From NCBI GenBank assembly GCA_943789365.1, contig CALSTV010000001.1, positions 2,170,001 to 2,234,000 of the forward strand: DNA of 64,000 nucleotides. Direction: 5' to 3'. Position 1 is the first letter of the stretch. The number at the start of each line of letters is the position of its first letter. A program made the translations under genes and the position numbers. Below, piece after piece: positions 9,258-20,600 of this stretch. This DNA is from an uncultured Flavobacteriaceae bacterium (lineage in GTDB: Bacteria; Bacteroidota; Bacteroidia; Flavobacteriales; Flavobacteriaceae). The notes beneath the pieces are model-generated. The model had not been told where the DNA came from. It made no database searches and saw only the letters and a list, made by a program, of their open reading frames with translations.

Positions 9258-10772
9258 ATGAAAAAAATCATTACTACAATTCTAGGTGCAATCGTACTTT
9301 CTTTTGGTCTAAACGCGCAAAACACAAAGCCGAATATCGTAGTTATTTATGTAGACGATTTAGGGTATGGAGATTTGAGCTGCTATGGTGCCACTGAAGT
9401 CAACACACCTAATGTAGATAAATTGGCAAAAGGAGGTGTGCAATTTACGGATGGGCACTGTTCTGCGGCTACCTGTACACCTTCTAGATATTCGTTACTT
9501 ACGGGGAGATACGCATTTCGTAAGAACGCTGCCGTATTGCCGGGAGATGCTCCTTTGTTGATTAGTACGGAAAGAGAAACCTTGCCAAGTATGCTTCAAA
9601 AAAACGGTTATAAAACAGCCGTTATTGGAAAATGGCACTTAGGCTTGGGTGACGGAAATGTAGATTGGAATGATAAAGTGTCTCCAGGTCCTCTAGAGAT
9701 TGGTTTCGATTACAGTTATTTAATCCCATCAACAGGAGATCGTGTACCTTCAGTATTGCTAGAAAATCATCATGTGGTTGGTTTGGATCCGGAAGACCCA
9801 ATTCAAATTAGCTACAAGAAAAAGATAGGTAATGATCCTACCGGAAATGAAAACCCGGAATTAGAACGCTATGCTTCTGATAATTTTCACGGTAAAACCA
9901 TTGTAAATGGGGTGGCTCGTATTGGTTATATGACAGGTGGGAACTCGGCGCGATTTAGAGATGAAACCGTACCCTATCAAATGTTGAGTAAGGCACGTAC
10001 GTTTATAGATGAAAACAAAGAACAACCGTTTTTCCTATACTTCGCATTCCACGATATCCATGTTCCTCGTTTACCGGATACGCGTTTTCAGGGAGCTACC
10101 AATATGGGCGTTCGTGGTGATGCCATTGTTCAGATGGACTATATTACGGGTGCTATTGTAGCGCATTTAGAAAAAAGAGGTTTGGACAAGAATACTTTGA
10201 TTGTGTTTTCTAGCGATAACGGTCCAGTTTTGGATGATGGTTATGCAGATGAAGCAGTTTCGAAATTAGGAAAACACCAACCGGCAGGACCGTATAGAGG
10301 TAACAAATACAGTGCTTACGAAGCGGGTACACGGGTGCCTACCATTGTGTACTGGCCGGGAACCATCCAACCAAAACAAAGCGATGCATTGTTGACGCAG
10401 ACCGATTTGTATGCTTCTGTTGCGGAATTGATAGGACATAAACTTCATGAAAATGAAGCTCCAGACAGCGAAGCTATGTGGTCTACTTTTGCTGGAGAAT
10501 CTAAAAAGGGAAGAGACTTTCTTTTAGAAGAATCGGTAACGCTTTCATTGCGTCATGGTGACTACAAATACATTCACCCAACCACTAAAAAAGCCGGTTG
10601 GATTAAGAAAGAAAAAAATATTGAATCAGGCGCTATGAATGAAGCGCAGCTATATGATCTTTCAAAAGATGTAGGAGAACGCACCAATATCGCCGCTAAA
10701 AACAAAAGACTTGTTAAAAAGATGCAAAAAGAAATTGAAAGAATTCAAAACAACGAAGTCACCAGAAAATAA
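9258..10772 (+). CDS. S1 family sulfatase, secreted (arylsulfatase A type)
   Basis: A 504-residue sulfatase with a signal peptide cleaved after NAQ. It contains KPNIVVIYVDDLGYGDLSC (metal site), Cys73 in TCTPSRYSLLTGR (C-x-P-S-R formylglycine motif), GKWHLGLG (sulfate-binding Lys/His) and FSSDNGPV (Asp-Asn). These are the classic residues of arylsulfatase A-like enzymes, and the length is usual for the family. It stands 138 bp after the previous sulfatase, so it may have its own start of transcription, though I see no strong promoter. Role: desulfation of glycan fragments made by the neighbouring hydrolases (inference). Confidence 0.9.
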   Translation: MKKIITTILGAIVLSFGLNAQNTKPNIVVIYVDDLGYGDLSCYGATEVNTPNVDKLAKGGVQFTDGHCSAATCTPSRYSLLTGRYAFRKNAAVLPGDAPLLISTERETLPSMLQKNGYKTAVIGKWHLGLGDGNVDWNDKVSPGPLEIGFDYSYLIPSTGDRVPSVLLENHHVVGLDPEDPIQISYKKKIGNDPTGNENPELERYASDNFHGKTIVNGVARIGYMTGGNSARFRDETVPYQMLSKARTFIDENKEQPFFLYFAFHDIHVPRLPDTRFQGATNMGVRGDAIVQMDYITGAIVAHLEKRGLDKNTLIVFSSDNGPVLDDGYADEAVSKLGKHQPAGPYRGNKYSAYEAGTRVPTIVYWPGTIQPKQSDALLTQTDLYASVAELIGHKLHENEAPDSEAMWSTFAGESKKGRDFLLEESVTLSLRHGDYKYIHPTTKKAGWIKKEKNIESGAMNEAQLYDLSKDVGERTNIAAKNKRLVKKMQKEIERIQNNEVTRK

Positions 10773-10847
10773 CTCTATGGATGCTTTAGATGTTTTTCTG
10801 AAATTCCGTGGGTAATAAATGGGGTGAATAGGATAAAATCGTGTAGC

Positions 10848-10876
10848 TTGTCCTGTACGCTTATTATTTATTTTTG
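10848..10876 (+). promoter_or_regulatory. Bacteroidota-type promoter before third sulfatase
   Basis: TTG at 10848-10850 and TATTTTTG at 10869-10876 are separated by 18 bp. Transcription would start about 18 nt before the ATG at 10901. A TTG codon inside the -7 box is the start of an open frame, but it is not a likely protein start. Confidence 0.5.
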
Positions 10877-10900
10877 AAAACAATTGTAAAAGACATACAC

Positions 10901-12271
10901 ATGAAAAAATTATGCTATTTCTTACTCCTATGTAGCGGATTCTTATTTGCTCAAAAGCAGCCAAATCTTGTTATCATTATGACCGATGATATGGGCTGGG
11001 CAGATGTAGGTTTTAACGGTTGTAAAGACATTCCTACACCAAACATTGATAAAATTGCAAATCAAGGAGTGCGTTTTGAAGAAGGTTATGTGTCATTTCC
11101 AGTTTGCGGGCCAAGTAGAGCAGGTTTGTTGACAGGACGTTACCAAGATCGCTTTGGTTTTACTACCAATCCGTCTATCGACCCTAAAAACCCAATTTCC
11201 GGTTTGCCAGTAGAAGAGGAAACCATTGCACAGGTTTTACACAAAGCAAATTATAAAAGTGCGGTTGTTGGAAAATGGCATATGGGAACCAACGCAGTTT
11301 TTCATCCTTTAGAAAGAGGGTTTGATTATTTCTTCGGATTTCTTTCTGGAGGACATAATTACTACCACGATCAGTTGACTTTAAATGATTTGTCTGAAGT
11401 GAAATCGAAATGGCAATGGTACAGGACTAAAATAAAAGAGAATAGAGAGATTGTAGAAACACATGATTATTTGACGGATGAATTGAGTGATGCGGCGGTA
11501 CGATTTATCAAGCGTAAAACAGAAAAAGACGAGCATTTTATGTTGTATTTGGCGTATAATGCTCCGCATACTCCGCTTCAAGCTACGGAAAAATACCTGT
11601 CGCGTTTTCCAAACATCAAAGACAAGAATAGAAAAACCTATGCCGCCATGGTAAGTGCCGTGGATGAAGGGGTAGCACGTGTTTTACAGTCATTAAAAGA
11701 GGGTGGCATCGATGAAAACACCTTGATTGTATTTTTGTCAGATAACGGAGGTGCTCACAACAATGCATCGGATAATGGGCCGCTACGTGGTTTGAAAGGC
11801 GACTTGTTTGAAGGGGGTATTCGCGTTCCTTTTGCAATGCGTTGGAAAGGAACCATTCCTGCAGGTCAAAATTATACAAAACCGGTTTCTTCTTTAGATA
11901 TTATGGCGACCATTGTGGCACAAAACGATATTAAAATTGCCTCTGACAGACCTTTGGACGGGGTAGACTTGTTGCCTTACCTAACTGGAAAAGACAAGGG
12001 AACACCGCACGATTATTTGTTCTGGAGAAAGTGGGAACAAAACGCGATGGCAATTCGACACGGAAACTACAAATTGGTTGCGAATAGAAAACAAGATGAA
12101 AATGCTCCTGAGTTGTACGATTTGTCAAAAGATGGAGGTGAAAAGACCCATCTAAAATCGAAGCATAAAAAAGAAGCTAAGAAACTACAAAAAGAATGGG
12201 AAGCCTGGAATGCAGAGTTAAAAGACCGTGTTTTTCCGACTTTAGGTGGTGATAAATGGTGGGTGGATTAG
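10901..12271 (+). CDS. S1 family sulfatase, secreted (N-acetylgalactosamine-6-sulfatase-like)
   Basis: A 456-residue sulfatase. The ATG at 10901 gives a normal signal peptide (LCYFLLLCSGFLFAQ); the nine codons upstream start with TTG and lie on the promoter. Key residues: QPNLVIIMTDDMGWADVG, Cys69 in VCGPSRAGLLTGRYQDRFGF, GKWHMGTN, and FLSDNGG. The QDRFGF tail after the motif and the compact size remind me of GalN-6-sulfatase-like enzymes active on algal galactans; that assignment is from memory. It has its own promoter just upstream, so it may be expressed separately from the first two sulfatases. The small lipoprotein gene follows after 109 bp. Confidence 0.88.
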   Translation: MKKLCYFLLLCSGFLFAQKQPNLVIIMTDDMGWADVGFNGCKDIPTPNIDKIANQGVRFEEGYVSFPVCGPSRAGLLTGRYQDRFGFTTNPSIDPKNPISGLPVEEETIAQVLHKANYKSAVVGKWHMGTNAVFHPLERGFDYFFGFLSGGHNYYHDQLTLNDLSEVKSKWQWYRTKIKENREIVETHDYLTDELSDAAVRFIKRKTEKDEHFMLYLAYNAPHTPLQATEKYLSRFPNIKDKNRKTYAAMVSAVDEGVARVLQSLKEGGIDENTLIVFLSDNGGAHNNASDNGPLRGLKGDLFEGGIRVPFAMRWKGTIPAGQNYTKPVSSLDIMATIVAQNDIKIASDRPLDGVDLLPYLTGKDKGTPHDYLFWRKWEQNAMAIRHGNYKLVANRKQDENAPELYDLSKDGGEKTHLKSKHKKEAKKLQKEWEAWNAELKDRVFPTLGGDKWWVD

Positions 12272-12380
12272 GTTAGGGCTTTGGGCAGGTGGCTGTTGGC
12301 TATTCTACGTAGTGTTTTTTGTTGTGTGATTTGTTAGAAATAATTATCTTGGAAGCTTAGAGTCGTAATTAATAAATAGC

Positions 12381-12998
12381 ATGAAAAAGATATTAGTCGC
12401 AGTAATTTGTTCTTTTGCATTATTTGCATGTGGTAGTTCCAAGCTAAAATCGAATAATGGTGTGTTTACTGATACTTTTCAAAGTGAGAAAAGATCGCCG
12501 TGGATAGATACATCAAAACAATTTTTGACGTACCAAATCCTTCGGGAACAAGGGCTTAAAATATCCAATACTTCGCTCAAATATCATGCGGGAGTAAATT
12601 ATCATGACTTTCCTGTCAATATGATTGCTGACTTTGAAACCACTTTAGAATTCTCTATGAGTGATACCGGAAACTTTACTTTTTATTTAGGATACAAAGA
12701 TGCTAAACATCGTGAACTGTTTTCATTTTCAGAAGACAAGGGAAAATTTTATTACAGTAGATATAATGGAGAGAATCAAACCGAAAGAATTAATAAAAAC
12801 TGTAGTGTAAACAAAGGAGTGAATGAGTTAAAGCTAATAAAGAAGGAAAATGAAGTATTTCTGTTTCTGAACGATGAGCTGATAATGAATGAAAAGGACA
12901 AACCTACATTTAGCAATAGTTTTGGATTCGGACTCTCGCCCGAAACCAGTGTAGTATTAAGGCAAATTAAAATAGCTGAGACCCCTGTTATAAAGTGA
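12381..12998 (+). CDS. Small lipoprotein with concanavalin-like fold, unknown function
   Basis: A 205-residue protein whose N-terminus is a clear lipoprotein signal (SFALFACGSS, Cys17). The remainder alternates short beta-strand patterns (FETTLEFSMSDTGNFTFYLG, KGKFYYSRYNG, NEVFLFLNDELI, GFGLSPETSVVLRQIKI). This resembles the LamG/DUF1080-type jelly roll often used to bind carbohydrate. I recognise no catalytic motif. Its place at the end of the sulfatase run suggests a glycan-binding accessory role, but this is inference. The intergenic stretch that follows is long, so it is probably the last gene of its transcription unit. Confidence 0.6.
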   Translation: MKKILVAVICSFALFACGSSKLKSNNGVFTDTFQSEKRSPWIDTSKQFLTYQILREQGLKISNTSLKYHAGVNYHDFPVNMIADFETTLEFSMSDTGNFTFYLGYKDAKHRELFSFSEDKGKFYYSRYNGENQTERINKNCSVNKGVNELKLIKKENEVFLFLNDELIMNEKDKPTFSNSFGFGLSPETSVVLRQIKIAETPVIK

Positions 12999-13772
12999 AA
13001 ACCATAAGCAACACTGTCTGTGGTTTTAATATGAATTATTTGAGGAATAAATTTTGAGTTGTTCAAAGTTATTTCCCGTTTTCCTACTTCATTTTCCATC
13101 ATCAATTGTCCATTACCAATTCTCCATACTCCGTTCACAATTTCCCTCTCATTTCTTATACCCCTTTTTTAGTACAAGTATTGTAAGTACTGATAAAAGT
13201 TTTGAAAATGAGTGTTTTATTGTTTAGAAGGTTTGACTGATAACCCCCCAAGGATTTCATTATTAGTACTCATAATCAGCTAAATAAATAGTTAGTTTTG
13301 ATGCAACCACTTCATAATAATTTTTTGAACATGTAGGAATGTGATCCGAGTCATTCGGTATAGTCATTTCCAGAAATAGTGAATACTCATTAACCAGAGT
13401 AATTTTAAACTATTATTGAAAAGAACGTTCTCCCTTAACCAAGGAGTATGTTTGTTGTTTTCGGCCATACCTATTCGGTGATGGTCAATTATTTGAAGTA
13501 AACTAACGAAACCTAAGCATTATGACTCAACCAAATTACCCCCGGGCGAAATCTGTCCTTGGTACTCTCCGTCAATTTCTTTTTCAGTTTTATTCCATTT
13601 TTTACTGACTTGTATTTTTGATGTTTTTTGTTGTGAAGTAGCCTTGTTGATTAAAAGATAAGGTACTTCGCAATGAAGATTCAATGGGACTTAATCGTCT
13701 ATGTCAACATAATATTTGCTGTGAGAAGGAACTAAACAATGAAACCATTTTTATTAATTAAACCTAATCATT
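12999..13772. other. Long intergenic region before the first beta-helix gene
   Basis: About 770 bp. It contains a short open frame with a copy of the downstream gene's start context (listed separately) and otherwise nothing I recognise. A lone TAGTTTTG at 13293-13300 lacks a suitably spaced TTG. The size suggests either a large regulatory region or the remains of a lost gene. Confidence 0.4.
13522..13608 (+). other. 28-codon ORF with duplicated start context, possible gene remnant
   Basis: The 17 bases at 13509-13525 (AAACCTAAGCATTATGA) match those at 13760-13776 around the start of the beta-helix gene with one difference. The ATG at 13522 opens a 28-codon frame, basic then aromatic/hydrophobic (QPNYPRAKSVLGTLRQFLF), ending in TGA at 13608. 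It could be a leader peptide or the 5' stub of a deleted secreted protein. I cannot tell which. Confidence 0.3.
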
Positions 13773-16700
13773 ATGAACAAAAATCAACTATTCGTATGGC
13801 TTGCTTTTTTCTGTAGTGTACATTTTATGTATGCTATAGATCTTGACGAAGTTCAAGAAGCAGAAACGACCACTCTTACAGGGACTTATACAACTGTAAG
13901 CAACACAAACGCTTCGGAAGGAAACTTTGTGAAATTACAAACTTCTTCACCACAAGGTGCTTTGGAAATTCAAGTAAACAACGTCCAAACAGCCGGTATT
14001 CATAAATTGGAAGTCTTTTCTTTTAACGGAGGAAGCGCTATGGATGTTTCCATGTCAATAAACGGTGGAACTGCTACTACTGTTGCTTTGGCTCCGTCTA
14101 ACTGGGCGTATCAAGGTACCGCTAAAGCAACTATTATAGATGTAAACCTTTCCAGTGGTACCAATACCATTAAACTTACTGCAATGAGTGCAAATGCGCT
14201 AATTGATAAAATCGTGGTAAGAGAAGATTACGATATATATTATGTAAGTGCTAGTGGAGACGATGCCAATGACGGAAGTTTTAATGCGCCATGGAAAACT
14301 CTGGATAAAGCTAGCGCAGCAGCCAATACGCTCAACAATGGAGGTGTGCTCAATCCAGGTGATAAAATTTTATTCAATAAAGGAGATACTTTTGTTGGGA
14401 GGTTCGTAGTCAATTGCTCTGGTACGGAGGCTAAACCTATCGAAATTGGGAGTTACGGTACTGGAGAACTGCCTATCTTATCGGGTTCAGGAAATATCCC
14501 TGCTGGAGATTTTATCGAAACCATCAAAATGACCAATACCAGTCATATTCTAATCAATAATATTTGGATTAAAAACGACCGACAAGTAGGATTGGGGTGG
14601 CAAGGTTCTGGAAATACGGCCTATGGAATTTATATCAAAGCAAGCAAATGGGGTGGTGTTAGTAAAGGATTGACATTTCGAAGCCTTAAAATTACCGATG
14701 TATTTGGTGTAGATATGATAGACTGGGAAGGAAAATTTACGCTAGACTATTACACAGCAAAAGGTATCTTTTTCGATTCAGATGGAGACCACGATGGATC
14801 GACGTCTCCTGCTGCTACACCCGTAGCGATAAATGATGTACTTATTGAAGATTGTTATTTCTATAATTTGGGGAGTACTGCCATTAGCATTCGAAATTTG
14901 AACCCCGCAAACAATCCTGTAAGTGATGACGGAAGGAATCAAAATTATGTGATTCGAAACAATCATTTCGAAAAACTAGGAGGCGATGGTGTTGTCTTTG
15001 CTTCGGTAAATAATGGTCTTGTTGAAAACAATGATTTTATCGATTTAGGATGGGGAGATCATACCTCTCAAACAGATCGCTATTTTGGTAGAGGTGAAGG
15101 CTGTTGGATTTGGGATTCTCACAATATCATAGTACAGTTCAATAAACAATTAAGAGCCCGTGGTTTTGGAGACACCTATGGTACTGCTGGGCATATTGAT
15201 TTCTTCTGTAAAAATGCAATTTATCAATACAACTATAGTGAAGATACCGCCGGGGGATTTGTTGAAATTCTAGGTGATTGTGAGAACAGTACGTTTCGTT
15301 ACAATGTAAGTGTCAACGATGGGTTCCGAGATCATCACGGATATTCGATTTGGGTTTCGGGATATGTTGGAACAGGACAATCACCTGTGCGATCTAATAA
15401 TAACTTTGTCTACAACAATACGGTCTATATGGACAAAGCTGGTTATACTCCAGATATTTCCATTTGGGCGGAGAACACCTATATCTACAACAACATATTC
15501 AAAGTAATTAACGGAGCTCAAATCGGAGCGACCGGAGTGGATATTGACATTGCAAATGGTAGTGAGTTGGTGGTTTCCAACAATCTTTTTTATGGAGATA
15601 TTGCTACGGCGTTTACCAATTTAGATACTAATAAAATTACCGGACAAGACCCTCAGTTTGTCAACGAAGGTTCTGGAGATATTGACGGTTATAAATTGCA
15701 AGCTACCAGTCCTGTAATAGACAATGGTGCTGCTTTTCCTGAACCTGTGTTTCCAAATGCAGGACAAGGAATTTTTGCAAATATTACTTTGAATACGCCT
15801 ACTGATATCTATGGAAATGTAGTAGACATTACCAATTTATTGCCAAATATTGGTGCAGATAACAGTTTCAATAATGGAATTCATAAAGACGCTATTCGAG
15901 TGACAGGAGTTACTTTGGCCGCTCAAAATGGAACTATAGAAGTTGCAAATACACAGCAGTTTACAGCCGATGTACTTCCCGCAAATGCAACAAATCAAAA
16001 TGTTACATGGAGCATAGATGATACGGCAATCGCTACGGTAGATGGCAATGGCTTGGTAACAGGAGTTGCTGACGGAGTGGCAACACTAACGGCTACTACT
16101 GCAGATGGAAGTTTTGTGGCTTCAACTTCCGTAAATATAGGTCCTAATTTTGTAGTGAACTTGCTGAATGGTGATTTCGAGGATAATTTGAATCACTGGA
16201 ACACTTGGAACAATCCGGTCGCCAATAGTGACTCCTATGAAGGGAATTTGGCTGTGCGTTTGTATGACAAAGGTTCTGCAAACCAATGGGTCACTGTAGA
16301 GGCGAATACAGATTATATAGTATCTGCGTATGTAAAAACGAGTGATACCTCGAAACGAGTGGTGCTTGGAGTGAATGATGCTAATAATAGCGGAATTCAA
16401 AATAAAAGTATTTATGACAATACGTATACACGTCATACCGTGTCCTTTAACTCAGGAAGTTCGACTTCTGTTAAAATCTATGTATGGCAACCGCCAAGTA
16501 ACAATGCCTATGCGTATGCAGACGATATACAAATTGTAAAAGACGTACCAACGGCTGTCAATGGCGTAACTATTTCTGCTCAAAACGGAATGCTAACCGC
16601 AGGAAACACAACCCAATTGAGTGCTACGGTGTTGCCAAACAATGCTTCCAATCAGAATGTGTCGTGGACTAGTGATAACTCATCTGTTGCCACTGTGTTT

Positions 16701-17501
16701 AACGGAGTGGTTACCGGAGTGAGCGTTGGAACGGCCAATATTACGGTAACTACAGCCGATGGAGGCTTTACCGATAGTGCAACAATTACTGTGAGTCCAT
16801 CGAGTATTGCGGCCTTTAAAAATGGTGACTTTGAAGATGGCTTGAATGATTGGAGTACCTGGCAAGATGTTGTAGTTACAACGAGTGGTGCGTTGGAAGG
16901 AAGTTCTTTAAGAAATACGGGAGTATCCTCATGTAATCAAACCGTTGCCGTTACTGCCAATACCAATTATATTTATTCTGGATATGCGAAAGTAGATAAC
17001 CCTACAAGCGCCAGAGTGGTTATGGGAGTCAATGATGCAAACAGTATAGGTATCGAAAATAAAGACATAACCAATCAGAATTATACCTATCATGAAGTGG
17101 CATTTAATTCAGGTAACAATACCTCGATTACCGTATATTTCTGGCGACCATCTGGTGGCGTTGGAGCTGCATATTTAGACAATGCAATGCTTATTGAAGT
17201 ACCTTCTGGAGCTAAGGAAGCGTTTACTAAAGAAGGAACAGAAGAAGCGGTAGAAGCAAGTGTTGCTGTCTATCCAAACCCCGCTTCGGATCAAGTGTCT
17301 GTGAATACGCAAGGTTTCAGTGGTGCAGTACAATTGGCACTATTTAACTCAGTGGGTGTACAGGTGCATGCGGAAGTGTTCTCCGCTAATGAAAACGCGG
17401 CTCACGAATTTTCTGTGGCTAGTTTTGAAGCCGGATATTATGTGTTGGTGCTTACCGATGCTTCTGGAAATAGAAGTACATTGAAATTACTTGTGAAATA
17501 A
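13773..17501 (+). CDS. Multidomain parallel beta-helix carbohydrate-active protein with type IX sorting domain
   Basis: A 1242-residue secreted protein. Order: signal peptide ending near MYA (1-21); CBM6-like sandwich (about 25-150, opening VQEAETTTL); right-handed parallel beta-helix (about 152-690, opening YYVSASGDDANDGS and rich in NN/YNN turns such as YNNTVYMDKAGY); Big_2 Ig-like domain (about 707-790); carbohydrate-binding sandwich opening LLNGDFEDNLNHW (about 795-925); second Big_2 (about 930-1010); second such sandwich opening KNGDFEDGLNDW (about 1013-1150); type IX sorting domain (about 1165-1242, YPNPASD and final LKLLVK). The helix is the fold of many lyases and hydrolases (for example PL6, GH82, GH110), so it is probably the depolymerase, but the family is not decided. 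The 17665 gene is its paralogue. Confidence 0.8.
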   Translation: MNKNQLFVWLAFFCSVHFMYAIDLDEVQEAETTTLTGTYTTVSNTNASEGNFVKLQTSSPQGALEIQVNNVQTAGIHKLEVFSFNGGSAMDVSMSINGGTATTVALAPSNWAYQGTAKATIIDVNLSSGTNTIKLTAMSANALIDKIVVREDYDIYYVSASGDDANDGSFNAPWKTLDKASAAANTLNNGGVLNPGDKILFNKGDTFVGRFVVNCSGTEAKPIEIGSYGTGELPILSGSGNIPAGDFIETIKMTNTSHILINNIWIKNDRQVGLGWQGSGNTAYGIYIKASKWGGVSKGLTFRSLKITDVFGVDMIDWEGKFTLDYYTAKGIFFDSDGDHDGSTSPAATPVAINDVLIEDCYFYNLGSTAISIRNLNPANNPVSDDGRNQNYVIRNNHFEKLGGDGVVFASVNNGLVENNDFIDLGWGDHTSQTDRYFGRGEGCWIWDSHNIIVQFNKQLRARGFGDTYGTAGHIDFFCKNAIYQYNYSEDTAGGFVEILGDCENSTFRYNVSVNDGFRDHHGYSIWVSGYVGTGQSPVRSNNNFVYNNTVYMDKAGYTPDISIWAENTYIYNNIFKVINGAQIGATGVDIDIANGSELVVSNNLFYGDIATAFTNLDTNKITGQDPQFVNEGSGDIDGYKLQATSPVIDNGAAFPEPVFPNAGQGIFANITLNTPTDIYGNVVDITNLLPNIGADNSFNNGIHKDAIRVTGVTLAAQNGTIEVANTQQFTADVLPANATNQNVTWSIDDTAIATVDGNGLVTGVADGVATLTATTADGSFVASTSVNIGPNFVVNLLNGDFEDNLNHWNTWNNPVANSDSYEGNLAVRLYDKGSANQWVTVEANTDYIVSAYVKTSDTSKRVVLGVNDANNSGIQNKSIYDNTYTRHTVSFNSGSSTSVKIYVWQPPSNNAYAYADDIQIVKDVPTAVNGVTISAQNGMLTAGNTTQLSATVLPNNASNQNVSWTSDNSSVATVFNGVVTGVSVGTANITVTTADGGFTDSATITVSPSSIAAFKNGDFEDGLNDWSTWQDVVVTTSGALEGSSLRNTGVSSCNQTVAVTANTNYIYSGYAKVDNPTSARVVMGVNDANSIGIENKDITNQNYTYHEVAFNSGNNTSITVYFWRPSGGVGAAYLDNAMLIEVPSGAKEAFTKEGTEEAVEASVAVYPNPASDQVSVNTQGFSGAVQLALFNSVGVQVHAEVFSANENAAHEFSVASFEAGYYVLVLTDASGNRSTLKLLVK

Positions 17502-17516
17502 TTGAATGAAATATAA

Positions 17517-17553
17517 AGTCATTCCTGTTTTTGAAAACGGGAATGGCTTTTTT
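17517..17553 (+). terminator. Intrinsic terminator after first beta-helix gene
   Basis: A long inverted repeat (AGTCATTCC.../...GGAATGGCT, extended by TGTTTT/AAAACG pairing) is followed by six Ts. It lies 16 bp after the stop codon at 17501. Confidence 0.8.
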
Positions 17554-17664
17554 ATGTAAGGGATGATTCGAGCAAAAGCTTCGAGTTTTGCCTGCGATAA
17601 AGATTTTTGTCTGAATTCAAAAAAGGCAGATTAAATAAACTTAACCAATTAAACTTAACCTATT

Positions 17665-20600
17665 ATGAACAAAAAATCATTACTATCATGGCTTGTTCTT
17701 TTTTGTAGTGTGAATCTGATTTTCGCTACGGAACTGAATGAGGAACAAGAAGCAGAAACAGCTTCTTTATCTGACAATTACACAGTTGCTACGAATGCAA
17801 ATGCTTCTGGAGGAAGTTTTATAAAGTTAAAAAAGGCAGCACCCAGCGGTTCTTTAGAACTTACCATCGACAATATTCTAACCGCAGGTTTGTATAAATT
17901 GGAAATACATACTTATAATGGCGGGAGTTCCATAGATCTAGATATGTCTGTGAACCAGGGGGCAGCAACAAACATTACCTTACAACCTTCGAACTGGGCA
18001 TATCAAGGAACTGCAAAAGTTTCGCGTTTTGATGTGAATTTATCGGTTGGAACCAATACCATTACTTTTACCGCAAATGCTAACGATGTATTGCTCGATA
18101 AATTTGTGGTAACCCCTCATTATAATGATTATTATGTGAGTGCTGCAGGTAACGATGCCAATGACGGAAGCGTGGGAGCTCCATGGCAAACGATAACAAA
18201 AGCTTCAGCAGCTGCTGAAAAAAGCACCAGTGGAGGTGTGTTATTGCCTGGAGATAAATTATTTTTTAGAGCCGGAGATACTTTTGAAGGAAACTTTTTG
18301 GTAAAATGTTCTGGAACTGAAACAAACCCTATTGAAATAAGTAGCTATGGTGGGGGTGAATTGCCTATCATTTCGGGTTCGGGAGCAATTTCCGGAGGTG
18401 ATTATTTTGAAGCAATCAAGTATATCAATGCTTCGCATATTTTGATGACCGATATTTGGGTGAAAAATGACAGACAAAACAATACTCGATATACCTTTGG
18501 AGAAACCAATTCCTCTGGTATCCGTGTAACTGCGAACAAGTGGGGAGGTGTTTCTTCGGGATTGATTTTTAGAGACTTGAAAATTTCAAATGTCTATGGT
18601 ACCACACTACCTGCTGAATTTAATGATTTAAGTGTAACGGGACTTCGATTTGAATCTGAACAGAATGAACCAAGTCTTGAAGTTAGTATCAAAGATGTGT
18701 TGATTGAAAACTGTTATTTTACGGAAATAGGAAAGGCCGGAGTTTGGGCAGTGCATAAAGGTACAGAAAGTACTTCTGACGATGCAGTAAATCGAAATGC
18801 TGATTTTATCATTCGAAATAATACCTTCTACCGAACAGGAGGCTCTGGGGTAATTCTTTCAAAAATGCTCAATGCACGGGTAGATAATAATGACTTTGAC
18901 CATACTGGATATAGCAATGGTTCAGAATCAAGATTGGTAGGACGTGGAAGTGGAATGTGGGTGTTTAAATGTGTGAATGTTTTGGCGCAATACAATAAGT
19001 CTATTAGTGTGAGAGGTCCAGGAGATTCATATGGGATGCACATCGATTTTGGAAATAAGAACATTATCTATCAATACAATTACAGTGAAGATAGTGAAGG
19101 TGGTTTTTGTGAAGTCTTAGGAGACAATCACAACGTAGCTTATCGTTTTAACGTGAGTGTTAATGATGGATTTAGAGACCATCATGGAAGTACGATCTGG
19201 ACCTCTGGATATGTAGGGACAGGAAATACACCCGTTCCTTCTAATGGTGTTTATGTGTATAATAACAGTATTTATTTAGGCGCCAATCAAAAACCAGATA
19301 TTACACTTTTTAGTGAGGACACATATATATACAACAACATCTTTAAGCAGACAGGTAGCGGTCAGATTGGTGAAGTAGTGGATATTTCAATACAAAATGG
19401 TGGAGAGTTTATTGTTTCCAACAATTTATTTCAAGGAAATATTAACACTGCTTTTTCGAATTTGGATGTGTCTCCGGTTTTTGCAAATCCTAATTTTCAA
19501 AATGAAGGCGCTACAAATATTGACGGATATAAGTTGTCTTCCAACAGTGCCGCTATTGATGCGGGTAAAATTTTCCCAGAACCTACTTTTCCTATGGCGG
19601 GACAAGGAATATTCCATGACATTACACTGGTTCCTCAGTCTGATATGTATGGAAATGATGTAGATTTGGCTACCTTTTTACCAAATATTGGGGCGGATAA
19701 TAATTTCAATAGTGAAATAGATCCGACAAATATTCTGGTAACTGGCGTCACTGTTTCTAATCAAAACACTTCACTTTTACCAGGAGAACAGCTCACATTA
19801 ACAGCTACTGTGTCTCCTGTTGATGCAGCAAATACCAATGTGACTTGGTCGAGTTCAAATACTTCTGTTGCAACAGTAGACAATGCGGGTACCGTTACAG
19901 CTGTTGCCTTAGGAACAACCAATATTACAGTAACAACAGAAGATGGTGGATTTACGGCTACAACTTCTGTTGAGGTTACACCCGAGTTTGTTGTGAATTT
20001 GTTAAATGGAGATTTAGAGCAAGGATTGACCGATTGGAATAGTTGGAACAATCCACAGTCAATTACAAATGGCTATTATGGCAAAGCAATTGAAATTACT
20101 GGGCCAGGATCGATAAATCAGTGGGTGAAAGTAAAACCTTCCACTACGTATACGTTATCTGCGTATGCTAAAGTTGCAGATCCGCAAAACGACCGAGCTG
20201 TGTTTGGAGTGAACAACCACAACAATAATGGAATTGAAAATATTCAAATTTACGATACGGATTATACCTTGCAAAAGATTATGTTTACTGCGAGTGCACA
20301 AACAGATTCTGTGAAAGTGTTCTTTTGGAGACCCGGTAATGGTGTTGGTAAATCGAATGTTGATGAGATTGTACTCAAGGAAACAGCCTATGCTTTAAAT
20401 GCCGACTTTGAAAAGGGAACACATGCTTGGTCTGCATGGGGAAGTGGTACTGTAGGTACGGAAACAAACAATCCTTTTGATGGAGCTACTTCGCTTCTGG
20501 TAACTGGGAATGCGGGTGCCAATCAGGTAATCAAAACAAAACCAAGTACAAATTATGAGGTTAGGTTCACTGCCAAGGTAGAAAACGCTTCAAAACATGT

